A stretch of DNA of 64,000 bases from NCBI GenBank assembly GCA_018069525.1, contig JAGPUQ010000002.1:62001-126000 (forward strand), given 5' to 3'. This DNA is from Porticoccaceae bacterium (GTDB lineage: Bacteria > Pseudomonadota > Gammaproteobacteria > Pseudomonadales > Porticoccaceae). The notes beneath the pieces were generated by a model. It saw only the letters and a program-made list of their open reading frames with translations, was not told the DNA's origin and did not search any database. The position numbers were made by a program, and so were the translations under genes. Below are positions 27,904 to 36,615 of the stretch, one piece after another. How positions within the stretch are numbered: the stretch's first letter is position 1; each line of letters opens with the position of its first letter.

Positions 27904-29257
27904 CGGAGTTATTGGCTGTGGTCTTTGCTGCGGATTTACCTGCGGAATGTGTACGAGCAGCTTGGGTTTTGTCTAGATCGTCGTTTGCAATGCCGTTTAC
28001 GATGCCGTTTGTAATGTTGTTGGAATTGTCGATGCCGGAATTATCGATATCAGCGTTATCGTTTAATAAGCGCACACCGACACCTTCGATTCCGGAGCTT
28101 ATGGGGTTGGTCACAATTTGAGCCGAGGGTAGGGGCGCATGGACGATGACGGTGCTCGCCTGAGTCGCAATGACATCGGCGGGCAGTCGTCGTAAACGCT
28201 GGTCGTCGTCAACCTGCCAAAATATATTATCTGCTTGTAGGGCGGACAGGGGCAGCTCCCAGGTATTGGCCAGCGGTGGGCCGGTAATAATCACCTGTGC
28301 CAGCATGCCAGGCAATAGCTGAGCATTGGTGGGGGGCTTGATAACAATTTCTTGAAAGCGGGTGGTGTCGTCCAGTGTCGCGCCGACGCGAAGTAGCGTG
28401 GCAGGGACGGTTTTACTGGTGCCGGTATTGAGTTCTTCAAACACGATATTAATATTGTAATTTGATGAGTTCCTGGCTTCGCCAGCGTCCTCCTTTGCTA
28501 GATTGTTTTCTCTATTGTCTGCGGGCTTGTTAAGCCAGGCCAGATCCGACCGGGGTAAGGAGACCACAATTTCCAGAGAATCGTTATTGTAGATATCGCC
28601 GTAGGCCAGCGCTGCTTGCAAATAGTTACCCAGCTCCAGAGAACTATTGAGTACGCGACCGGCAAAGGGCAATTTATATTCCGTGCGGGATAGCTCGAGT
28701 TCAGCCTGTGCCAGACGTGCATTTGCCGAAGCAAGTGCCGCTCGCGCCTGGGCAATTTGCGGAATACGACTGACTAAATCCGGCACCGGAACATTCGCGT
28801 TCAGTGCCTGCCACTCCGCCAGGGCGGCATTGCCCTCGGCGCGTTCAAGTGCGAGTTCGGTTTGCGCCCGTGCGACTTCGGCCTGTTCGCGGGCGACGGT
28901 ATTTTTATAATCGGCGGGCTCGATGCGAAATAACACTTCGTCGGCTTGAAAATAACCACCGGCATACATTTCCGGGTTTAACCATTCCAGGCGCCCGGAG
29001 ACTTGAGGAGTGATGCGAACCGTATTGCGTGGCGTTACCCGTCCCGTGGTAGTCACGGTCACTCGGTGTTGCCCGGCATCAACTTGTTGTACCAGCACCG
29101 GGATTTGACTGGGTTTGGCCGTGCTTTTTGGGGTTTCTCGTAAGTTACTAAAGGAACGCGACAGCACAACCGAAATCACGATAATAGCGATCACCAGAAA
29201 CAGCTGGCGATTTTTTGCGTGCAACAACTCTTGCACTATTTTTTTTAACCCGCTCAT
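27896..29257 (-). CDS. RND efflux membrane fusion protein (periplasmic adaptor)
   Basis: A 453-residue adaptor linking the permease and outer-membrane channel. One N-terminal membrane anchor (LFLVIAIIVISVVLS, residues ~19-33), then a lipoyl-like half motif (TTTGRVTPRNTVRITPQVSGRL), a coiled-coil hairpin rich in Ala/Glu/Gln (~100-175), the second lipoyl half and beta-barrel. An odd feature is the ~55-residue C-terminal tail, Asn/Asp/Ile-rich (NDNADIDNSGIDNSNN), which is not part of the family fold and looks like degenerate repeats. It overlaps the permease start by eight bases; 52 bases separate it from the outer-membrane factor gene. Confidence 0.9.
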   Translation of the reverse strand: MSGLKKIVQELLHAKNRQLFLVIAIIVISVVLSRSFSNLRETPKSTAKPSQIPVLVQQVDAGQHRVTVTTTGRVTPRNTVRITPQVSGRLEWLNPEMYAGGYFQADEVLFRIEPADYKNTVAREQAEVARAQTELALERAEGNAALAEWQALNANVPVPDLVSRIPQIAQARAALASANARLAQAELELSRTEYKLPFAGRVLNSSLELGNYLQAALAYGDIYNNDSLEIVVSLPRSDLAWLNKPADNRENNLAKEDAGEARNSSNYNINIVFEELNTGTSKTVPATLLRVGATLDDTTRFQEIVIKPPTNAQLLPGMLAQVIITGPPLANTWELPLSALQADNIFWQVDDDQRLRRLPADVIATQASTVIVHAPLPSAQIVTNPISSGIEGVGVRLLNDNADIDNSGIDNSNNITNGIVNGIANDDLDKTQAARTHSAGKSAAKTTANNSDG

Positions 29258-29309
29258 GGTTGGTGTGTTGTTCTCCAGATTCTATAAATATTTACGTTGG
29301 GTACTATAG

Positions 29310-30779
29310 TTAACTATTTCCATGGGCCTGACTGTCTAGCCAGTCGCCACCCAGGGCTAAATGGAGATCAACCCTCGCTCGCCATGCGGCGCGTCGTGCA
29401 GCCAGTAAGTTTTGCTCCACACTTTGTCGGCGTCGCTGGGCATCCAGTAATTGTAACAGGGGGGTAATACCGCGTTGATAACGCTGTTGGGCCTGAGTTT
29501 CCGCGCGACGGGAAAAGCTTACGCTGCGCTCCAGATGATTGACCTGCTCGCGGAGATAACGTTCGTTAACCAGGGCGTTTTCGACTTCTACAAGGGCGTT
29601 TAACACCGTTTCGGCATAGCGTAGAGCGCGTTCTCGGGCTTCCGATTCGCGGAGTCTAACCCCGGCTTTAAGGCGGCCCCCTTCAAATAAGCGGGAGGTA
29701 ATCAGCCCGGTAATAGAGCCAATGGCGTTGTTGTTATCCAGTAAACCTCCGAATTGATTGTTTACAAAACCTCGGCTGGCACTGAGGGTGAGGTCGGGTA
29801 GTAAATTGGCCACGGCGACACCAATGTTGGCGTTGGCGGCCCTGGCGAGTAATTCGTCGCCGCGAATATCGGGGCGCTGATCGAGCAGGGCAGCGGGGAA
29901 ACCGGGAGTCGGTGCCGCGATACTCGATAATATCGGGAAGCTGCGCCAGGACAGCGTTGTCATTGTTTTCGACGCGGAGCCGGGGAGCTGGTTGAGTAAG
30001 GCATCTACCGTTAGAAAGGTATTGTGCAATTGTTGTTCAAGCGCGCTTCGGTTAGCGCTTGCACTGGCTACGTTCTCTTCTGCGGTGTAGATATCCACCA
30101 CCGATACCCCGCGCACACCAAGCTGGTAACGGCGGGACAGCGTGCTTAGCGTTTGCGTACGACTGCTGACAATCTCGTCCTGAATATCTAGCTCTTGTTG
30201 CAGTAAGGCAATTTCAGCGCGGCGCTTAACCAGTTCTGCTATTAGAGAGTGCTGTAGGGCGCGATAGTCTTCCGCACTGGCCAGAGCTGAATAGTTGGCT
30301 GAGACTACCGCCTGCCGAACTTTGCCAAACAGATCAACTTGCCAGGAGAGGGTTAGTCCCGTGTTGGTAGCGGAGCTGTATTCACGGGTATCGTTTGCTA
30401 AGGGCGCGGGTGAAAAACCTCGTGAGCCACCACCACTAAAGGCTGCATTGGGCCACAGATCGCCGCCGGTAATGCGTACCTGTTCCTGTGCTTGAATCAC
30501 CCGCTCCGCCGTAGCTTGTAGATTAAGATTTTGTGCCAGCAATTGATCGACCCAGGTCTTCAGTAGGGCATCGTCAATACGCTGCCACCAGGCGGTTGCT
30601 ACATAGGGCTCGGGTTTATCCCCGACCTTAGGCGTATTGGCGTGGTGATAGCTGTTATTATTGCTGGCATCAGCATCCGCCAGAGTAGTCGAGCGCTGGT
30701 AATCCGGCCCCACCGTGCAGGCCGACAAGAGTAATACCAAAAGCGTGTAAAAAGTAAAACGGAAAATGGGAATTGGCAC
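29310..30779 (-). CDS. Efflux outer-membrane factor, NodT/OprM family lipoprotein
   Basis: A 489-residue TolC-type channel. The lipoprotein signal LLLSACTVGPDYQ places the lipidated cysteine at residue 21. The two repeated coiled-coil/beta halves of the family are visible (QATAERVIQAQEQVRITGG in the first, RLRESEARERALRYAETV in the second). It is the first gene of the operon OMF-adaptor-permease on the minus strand. It is divergent from nhaA with a 200-bp promoter region between. Confidence 0.92.
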   Translation of the reverse strand: MPIPIFRFTFYTLLVLLLSACTVGPDYQRSTTLADADASNNNSYHHANTPKVGDKPEPYVATAWWQRIDDALLKTWVDQLLAQNLNLQATAERVIQAQEQVRITGGDLWPNAAFSGGGSRGFSPAPLANDTREYSSATNTGLTLSWQVDLFGKVRQAVVSANYSALASAEDYRALQHSLIAELVKRRAEIALLQQELDIQDEIVSSRTQTLSTLSRRYQLGVRGVSVVDIYTAEENVASASANRSALEQQLHNTFLTVDALLNQLPGSASKTMTTLSWRSFPILSSIAAPTPGFPAALLDQRPDIRGDELLARAANANIGVAVANLLPDLTLSASRGFVNNQFGGLLDNNNAIGSITGLITSRLFEGGRLKAGVRLRESEARERALRYAETVLNALVEVENALVNERYLREQVNHLERSVSFSRRAETQAQQRYQRGITPLLQLLDAQRRRQSVEQNLLAARRAAWRARVDLHLALGGDWLDSQAHGNS

Positions 30780-30979
30780 CTGTAAGTTAAACTGCTCTTG
30801 CCAAAGATTGTCTTACGATATAGGGCGAAAGTCACGAATGCAACATTAACTAACGCTTACAGCGAGTGCACAGATGCCTTGAGTTTAGCGCGGGAAATCC
30901 GCTAAATTTTCTGGTGACAGATTATGTTGCTGTAGCGTGTTAAATTTAGTTAGATCCTACCTCACCCGAGAGCTTGTAG

Positions 30980-32338
30980 ATGAAGAAATTGTTAAACAAT
31001 GAGTATGTCGCGCCGTGGGAAGAGGCTTTTAATCGCGTGCTCACTCCGCTAGATGAATTTATTCACCGCCAAACCACCAGTGGTGTGCTGCTTATGCTGT
31101 GTGCGGTAGTCGCACTATATATCGCCAACAGTCAGTGGAGCGAGGCTTACCACCATTTGCTGCAAATGACGCTTACGGTTGGTGTGGAAGGCTTTCAGCT
31201 TTCTAAATCCTTGCATCACTGGATTAATGACGGCTTGATGGCGGTGTTTTTTTTTGTCATTGGTTTGGAGCTCAAACGTGAAGTGATGGTGGGCGAGCTT
31301 GCCGATCCTAAACAGGCTCTATTACCGATAATAGCGGCGATAGGCGGTATGCTAATCCCGGTTCTTTTCTATATAGCGATCAATCCAGAGGGACATGCTT
31401 TTGACGGCTGGGGTGTGCCGATGGCCACCGATATCGCCTTCGCTCTGGGAGCTTTGGCATTACTGGGTGACAAAGTACCGAAAAATTTGCTGACATTCCT
31501 GGTAGCTCTGGCGATTGTCGATGATTTGGGTGCGGTTGCAGTGATAGCACTGTTTTATACAGAAACATTAAACCTCGTCGCCCTGGCTACGGCGGCAGGC
31601 ACCTTATTATTGTTAATTAGTTTGAATCTTGGTGGTGTACGTCGCACCTTACCGTATATTTTGCTGGGTGCAGTGCTGTGGGTAGCCATGTTAAAAAGTG
31701 GTATTCATGCCACTCTGGCAGGTATTTTTCTGGCATTTACGATTCCTATGCGGCCAAAATTTGATCCAACTCGTTTTCTTTCACTAATACACAACAGTGT
31801 TGCCGAGATTAAGCAGGCGTATCAGCGCGAACATGACATTCTTAGGAATGATGACTTACGTGCTCAAATTCGGTCTCTGGGAAACGGTGTGCAACTAGTG
31901 CAAGCTCCAGCCCAAATTCTGGAACAAAAAATGCATTTGCCCTCGGCCTATCTTATTATTCCGATTTTTTCTTTAGCGAATGCGGGTGTTCCTATTGATT
32001 GGTCCTCCCTCGGTAGCATTATTGTTCATCCAGTTTCGATGGGCATTACTACTGGTTTAGTCTTTGGTAAATTAATTGGTATTGCAGGATTTTCCTGGCT
32101 TGCCGTTAAGCTGGGCTGGACGACCTTGCCCATAGGCTTAAATTTTAAACATATTATTGGCCTGGCTTTGATGGCCGGTATTGGTTTTACCATGTCCATA
32201 TTTATTGCCGAGCTGGGTTTCGCCCATCACGCGCAGGATCTTTTGATGGCTAAAACAGGGATCCTGATTGCATCCGTGTTGGCGGGGGGCTCGGGGTTTT
32301 TATGGTTATATTTTACCGCTGAGAAAAATCAAAGCTAG
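30980..32338 (+). CDS. nhaA: Na+/H+ antiporter NhaA
   Basis: Electrogenic sodium/proton antiporter of the inner membrane, for salt and pH homeostasis. Transport aspartates Asp151 (MATDIAFALG), Asp181 and Asp182 (AIVDDLGAVA) match the essential residues of the family. It has 452 residues, longer than the ~390 of E. coli; the extra length is a charged loop between helices at about residues 255-310 (SVAEIKQAYQREHDILRNDD). A gene of this sort suits a marine or saline host. It is monocistronic by appearance. Confidence 0.95.
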   Translation: MKKLLNNEYVAPWEEAFNRVLTPLDEFIHRQTTSGVLLMLCAVVALYIANSQWSEAYHHLLQMTLTVGVEGFQLSKSLHHWINDGLMAVFFFVIGLELKREVMVGELADPKQALLPIIAAIGGMLIPVLFYIAINPEGHAFDGWGVPMATDIAFALGALALLGDKVPKNLLTFLVALAIVDDLGAVAVIALFYTETLNLVALATAAGTLLLLISLNLGGVRRTLPYILLGAVLWVAMLKSGIHATLAGIFLAFTIPMRPKFDPTRFLSLIHNSVAEIKQAYQREHDILRNDDLRAQIRSLGNGVQLVQAPAQILEQKMHLPSAYLIIPIFSLANAGVPIDWSSLGSIIVHPVSMGITTGLVFGKLIGIAGFSWLAVKLGWTTLPIGLNFKHIIGLALMAGIGFTMSIFIAELGFAHHAQDLLMAKTGILIASVLAGGSGFLWLYFTAEKNQS

Positions 32339-32389
32339 TATGCTTCAAGCGTTGTTTTAACAAAGCATTCTGTATAAGAAAGAGTGGGT

Positions 32390-33160
32390 TTAAGACCCCG
32401 GCACTTTTCCATGCCGAAAAATGCGCAATTCGCCCGCATCCATTTTTTGCCAGGCTTCGTTGGCGGTCAGGGGTTGTGTTGCCACCACCGTGACCACGTC
32501 ATCGGGGTTGGTTTCGTTGGCGAAATTCACTTCCACATCCGCATCGATCAAGCTGGCATCGCCAAAGGGTGCGCAGCGTGTTAGCCAGTGCAGCTTAGTA
32601 CTGCAATGAGCATACAACACTTCGGAATCACTCATTAAAATATTAAAAATTCCGAGTGTGGCTATGTCAGCTACCAATTCACTAATCAGTGTATGCACTG
32701 CTTTGCGACTTTTGGGGCGCGTTGGATAGCGTTCTCGAAGCTGATCCAGGAGCCAGCAGAACGCATGCTCGCTATCTGTGCTGCCGATGGGATGATAAAA
32801 ATTCAAGGTGCGCTTTTTGATGCCTTTTAACTGCCCGTTGTGGGCAAAAGACCAGGCTTGTCCCCACAGTTCGCGGGAAAACGGATGGGTGTTTTCCAAA
32901 CAGACCCGTCCGCGATTGGCTTTGCGAATATGGCAAATCACATTGGTGCTTTTAATGGAATAGTTTTGGATAAAACGGGCGACTTCCGAATCTACGCTGG
33001 CGCGGGGGTCGTGAAAGGCGCGGTAACCCGCACCTTCATAAAAAGCCACGCCCCAGCCATCGCTATGGGGGCCGGTGGCGCCACCACGTTGGATTAGGCC
33101 TGCAAAACTAAAACAAATGTCCGTGGGGACACTGGCACTCATACCAAGAAGTTCACACAT
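32390..33160 (-). CDS. Class II glutamine amidotransferase (YafJ-like)
   Basis: A 256-residue stand-alone Ntn-type glutaminase domain. After Met removal the nucleophile is the N-terminal Cys (MCELLGMSA). Further family landmarks are SDGWGVAFYEG, HIRKANRGRV, ENTHPF, WSFAHNGQL and GSTDSEHAF. It hydrolyses glutamine, probably to supply ammonia or act on a gamma-glutamyl compound; the physiological role of YafJ proteins is not settled. No synthetase partner is adjacent. Convergent with nhaA. Confidence 0.9.
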   Translation of the reverse strand: MCELLGMSASVPTDICFSFAGLIQRGGATGPHSDGWGVAFYEGAGYRAFHDPRASVDSEVARFIQNYSIKSTNVICHIRKANRGRVCLENTHPFSRELWGQAWSFAHNGQLKGIKKRTLNFYHPIGSTDSEHAFCWLLDQLRERYPTRPKSRKAVHTLISELVADIATLGIFNILMSDSEVLYAHCSTKLHWLTRCAPFGDASLIDADVEVNFANETNPDDVVTVVATQPLTANEAWQKMDAGELRIFRHGKVPGS

Positions 33161-33201
33161 GATTTTGGATGGTCAGCCTGGGGGATGGCTTGTCTGGGTT
33201 A

Positions 33202-33237
33202 TAGGGATTATAGGGATTGTAGGGATTGTAGAGATAG
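33202..33237. repeat. 9-bp tandem repeats between amidotransferase and rhodanese genes
   Basis: Units TAGGGATTA (33202-33210), TAGGGATTG (33211-33219), TAGGGATTG (33220-33228) and a variant TAGAGATAG (33229-33237). They occupy the short intergenic stretch between the rhodanese stop and the amidotransferase start, both minus-strand genes. Confidence 0.8.
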
Positions 33238-33249
33238 CCACTCCAGCGT

Positions 33250-33648
33250 TTATTTTTTAGGCACATCTTCAATCGGCATTTCTGCGTTCTTCCACGCCTC
33301 GAAACCACCGCCAATATGGCAGATGGGAGTAAGTCCCATGTTTTGTAAGGTTTGGGTGGCGAGGGCAGAGCGGTGGCTCTTCGCGCAGTACAGCGCAAAG
33401 CGCTTGCCCGACGAAAATACCTCTCGGTGGTATTCGCTGTCGGGATCGACCCAAAACTCCAGCATTCCTCGTGGCGCGTGTAATGCTCCGGGGATCTTCC
33501 CTTCTCGATACAGTTCGCGAATATCGCGAATATCCACAATCACCGTATTGTCGTCGTCCAGGGCGGCTTTGGCATCCACCACGGATATGGTGTCGATATT
33601 GGCGTTGGCCTCATCGACCATCTGCTTAACGCTGACTTTTATGCTCAT
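33250..33648 (-). CDS. Rhodanese-domain protein
   Basis: A 132-residue single rhodanese domain without a signal peptide. Start segment VVDAKAAL and VIVDIRDIRELYREGKIPGALHAPRG are typical, and the six-residue active-site loop begins with the catalytic cysteine (YCAKSHRSA), consistent with sulfurtransferase activity on thiosulfate or persulfides. An N-terminal helix (residues 1-20) precedes the domain. The reading direction and spacing suggest co-transcription with the amidotransferase gene downstream. Confidence 0.9.
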   Translation of the reverse strand: MSIKVSVKQMVDEANANIDTISVVDAKAALDDDNTVIVDIRDIRELYREGKIPGALHAPRGMLEFWVDPDSEYHREVFSSGKRFALYCAKSHRSALATQTLQNMGLTPICHIGGGFEAWKNAEMPIEDVPKK

Positions 33649-33774
33649 ATCTTACTCCCTATCAAGTTTGGTAAATTGATAAGGTGAATACTAACCGAAA
33701 CTATAGGCTTGGCAGTAGTTTTCGGTAATGCAATACTGGTCTAGCCCTCGAATAATTATTTATAAGGAGATCAC

Positions 33775-34815
33775 ATGGAACACCGCAAGCTCGGTAACAC
33801 CGATATCGACGTCAGCTTGATTTGCCTTGGCACTATGACCTGGGGTGAGCAGAATACCCTGGACGAGGCGCTAGAGCAGATGGACTACGCCCTGGCGGAG
33901 GGCGTTAACTTCTTCGATACAGCCGAAATGTACCCGGTGCCGCCCAAAGCCGAAACTCAGGGCCGTACCGAGGAGTGCGTAGGGGAGTGGTTTGCTCGGC
34001 GTGGTCAACGGGACAAAATCATCCTGGCCACCAAGGTGTCTGGTCGCTCCAGCGCCGACTGGAAGCATCTCCGTGGCGGCCCTCGTCTCAGTAGGGAGCA
34101 TATCCACCAAGCCGTGCGGGATTCCCTTAAGCGCTTGCAGACCGATTATATCGATCTTTATCAGGTGCACTGGCCAGAGCGTGTGACTAACTATTTTGGT
34201 CAGTTGGGCTATGAGCACAAGACCGAAGACGATCTGGTGCCGATTGCCGAAACTCTCTCGGCCCTGGATGAGCTAGTGAAGGAAGGCCTGGTACGCCACA
34301 TCGGTATTTCCAACGAAACCCCCTGGGGTTTAATGGAATACCTACGTGTCGCCAAACAGGACAATAAGGCGCGCATCGTCAGTATTCAAAATCCCTATAA
34401 CCTGCTTAATCGTAGCTTTGAAGTTGGCCTGGCCGAAATGGCGATTCGAGAAAATGTTGGTTTGCTCGCCTATTCACCCCTGGCAATGGCGATGCTCACC
34501 GGTAAATATATGAACGGGGCAAAACCAGCCGGCGCGCGACTCACCGTGTACGAGCGCTTTCAACGCTATACCGGGCCCCTGGCGGTTGCGGCTTCGGAGG
34601 CCTATGTGAATCTTGCTCGGGAACACGGTCTTGATCCTGGCCAAATGGCTTTGGCTTATGTGAACTCGCGAGAATTTGTTACTAGTAATATTATTGGTGC
34701 GACGAATTTGGAGCAGCTAAAACTGAATATCGATAGCGCTAAACTGAGCTTATCTGAGGAAGTGCTAGAGGGGATTGAAGCCATTCATAAACAGTACTGT
34801 AATCCGGCGCCGTAA
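33775..34815 (+). CDS. tas: Aldo/keto reductase, Tas family
   Basis: NADPH-dependent oxidoreductase of 346 residues, the same length as E. coli Tas. Catalytic residues of the (beta/alpha)8 fold are seen: Asp48 and Tyr53 (FFDTAEMYP), the Lys in ILATKVSG and the His in YQVHWPE. GISNETPWGL and the NADP-binding tail NIIGATNLEQLKLNI also fit. A strong ribosome binding site AAGGAGA lies before the ATG at 33775. The physiological substrate is unknown; the gene stands alone, divergent from rhodanese. Confidence 0.9.
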   Translation: MEHRKLGNTDIDVSLICLGTMTWGEQNTLDEALEQMDYALAEGVNFFDTAEMYPVPPKAETQGRTEECVGEWFARRGQRDKIILATKVSGRSSADWKHLRGGPRLSREHIHQAVRDSLKRLQTDYIDLYQVHWPERVTNYFGQLGYEHKTEDDLVPIAETLSALDELVKEGLVRHIGISNETPWGLMEYLRVAKQDNKARIVSIQNPYNLLNRSFEVGLAEMAIRENVGLLAYSPLAMAMLTGKYMNGAKPAGARLTVYERFQRYTGPLAVAASEAYVNLAREHGLDPGQMALAYVNSREFVTSNIIGATNLEQLKLNIDSAKLSLSEEVLEGIEAIHKQYCNPAP

Positions 34816-34868
34816 TTCTTATTGGTATTTCGGAGACGATGCCTGGTAGTTTGAACGGTAATGCATAA

Positions 34869-35204
34869 ATGAAAAACTCAATGAAAGCAGTCTTGCTCTC
34901 GGCGTTTATATTGCCTGGTGCGGGGCATTTTTTCTTGAAGAAATACGTGTCTGCAGCTGTATTGCTTAGCCTTATAGTGTTTCCGCTGTATGTATTAATC
35001 TCTAGTGCCGTTGAGCGAGCATTATTAATAACTAATAAAATTCTCAGTGGTGAAACTCAAGCGGATCTGTTGATAATTTTAGACTTAATATCAAAGCAAA
35101 CGGTAGGCAGCAATACCGGTGCCATTGAGTTTTCCACTATAGCGTTGATTGTAGCCTGGCTAATTGGTATTGCTGATTCCTATAGGCTTGGAAGATCGTT
35201 GTAG
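34869..35204 (+). CDS. Small membrane protein, TM2-like
   Basis: A 111-residue protein with three predicted hydrophobic helices (residues ~7-18, ~27-45, ~88-101). The first reads SAFILPGAGHFFLKKY, resembling the Pro-Gly-Ala-Gly-His-xx-hydrophobic turn of TM2-domain and related small membrane proteins. No signal for a specific function. It follows the aldo/keto reductase by 53 bases and precedes the DUF898 gene by 214 bases. Confidence 0.6.
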   Translation: MKNSMKAVLLSAFILPGAGHFFLKKYVSAAVLLSLIVFPLYVLISSAVERALLITNKILSGETQADLLIILDLISKQTVGSNTGAIEFSTIALIVAWLIGIADSYRLGRSL

Positions 35205-35324
35205 GTTGTTGTTATATAAGGTAAGTGACGTGAGTCACAAATCGAATGGCTACCGCTGAAAATGTTAAGTCTAACGTTGTAATTTTAATGTTTTTGTAAA
35301 ATACTGGTCAAGATTTTAAGTGTC

Positions 35325-35348
35325 TATTATGATTATGATTATGATTAT
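35325..35348. repeat. Hexanucleotide GATTAT microsatellite
   Basis: TATTAT followed by three exact GATTAT units, in the AT-rich 214-bp gap upstream of the DUF898 gene, about 70 bases before its start. Could affect promoter spacing if the copy number varies. Confidence 0.75.
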
Positions 35349-35418
35349 GGTTGGTGTGTGTCCTGACGTTTAAGGTAATGGAATGATCACGAATAAATAA
35401 AGATAAAGGAAAATAATA

Positions 35419-36615
35419 ATGCAAGCGCTACGTTTTGAAGGCAGCGGTTTTGAGTATTTTAAGATTTGGATTGTTAATTTATTGTTGATATTAATAACGC
35501 TAGGTCTTTACTATCCATGGGCAAAGGTACGTAACCACCGTTACTTTTATGCCAACAGTACATTAGAAGGTAGGAACTTCGAATACCATGCGACCGGGAA
35601 ACAACTTTTCGTAGGCTATTTGATTGCCATGGCATTATTTATCACTTATGTGATTATTCAAAATATCTCTCCTGTAGGCAGCATGGTTGTGTTGCTTGTT
35701 TTTCTTTTGGCGCTGCCATGGATTATTTGGCGAAGCTTAAAGTTTAATTTTCGCATGACGAGCTTTAGTAATGTGCGTTTTAGTTTTGAAGAGGGCGTGG
35801 GTGGTGCGTATGTCAATTACATGCTGTTACCTATTGCTTTTTTTCTGGCATTATATGTTGGTCCAATCGTGATGGCTATTTTATTACCCACGCTGGGTGA
35901 GTCTGCAAGCTCTGGTATGACTGGGGTATTTATTACAGTAGGGATAATTATCTCCCTGGTCCTGGCAATTTATTTGTTTGCGTTTATGAAGAAAAATAAT
36001 ACAAGATACATGGTAGGCGGTTGCCGCTACGGGCAAGGGTGTTTTTTTACTGATGTTGAAACCAAAGGCTTTTTAATAATTTTGCTAAAAACCATTGGTT
36101 TTAGCCTGTTAAGTTTTTTTCTGTTTGCTTTGTTAGCCGGCGTTGTTGTCAGCGCGACAGTGGGCCTGGAAGGACTTGTGGGCATACAGCAAAGCATAAG
36201 TGACCTTGATGCCATGGGAGACATATTTGCTGGCAGTGCTTTCCTGGTGATCGTGGGCTCGGTTTATTTGGGGTTTATTGTTCTAACTTTAATCATCATC
36301 GCGTATTCATACACTCGACAGCGCACCTATATATACGCCAATTCCACATTGGATGGAAATATCAACTTTGCTTCTACTCTTAAAATGAGTTCCATGGCAT
36401 GGGTGATGATCAGCAATTTCTTTGCCGTTATCTTGAGTTTGGGGCTGGCGCTGGCATGGGCTAAAGTAAGGATGGCCAGGTTGATTCTTGAGAATACACA
36501 GGTCAATACGGATGCTGGTTTTGAGCAGTATATTACTCAAAAACAACAAGAACAGTCGTCGCTTGGTGAGCAAATCGGCGATGCCTTTGATGTGGATGTT
36601 GGGATCGGTTTTTAA
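35419..36615 (+). CDS. DUF898 (YjgN family) membrane protein
   Basis: A 398-residue inner-membrane protein with two related halves, each starting with an aromatic-rich signature: FEGSGFEYFKIWIVNLLLI and YYPWAKVRNHRYFYANSTLEG in the first, and AWAKVRMARLILENTQV near the C-terminus. About eight hydrophobic helices. YjgN family proteins have no proven function. The stop abuts directly on the TTG start of an M48 protease, a pairing also found in other proteobacteria, which suggests that the two act together at the membrane. Confidence 0.87.
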   Translation: MQALRFEGSGFEYFKIWIVNLLLILITLGLYYPWAKVRNHRYFYANSTLEGRNFEYHATGKQLFVGYLIAMALFITYVIIQNISPVGSMVVLLVFLLALPWIIWRSLKFNFRMTSFSNVRFSFEEGVGGAYVNYMLLPIAFFLALYVGPIVMAILLPTLGESASSGMTGVFITVGIIISLVLAIYLFAFMKKNNTRYMVGGCRYGQGCFFTDVETKGFLIILLKTIGFSLLSFFLFALLAGVVVSATVGLEGLVGIQQSISDLDAMGDIFAGSAFLVIVGSVYLGFIVLTLIIIAYSYTRQRTYIYANSTLDGNINFASTLKMSSMAWVMISNFFAVILSLGLALAWAKVRMARLILENTQVNTDAGFEQYITQKQQEQSSLGEQIGDAFDVDVGIGF

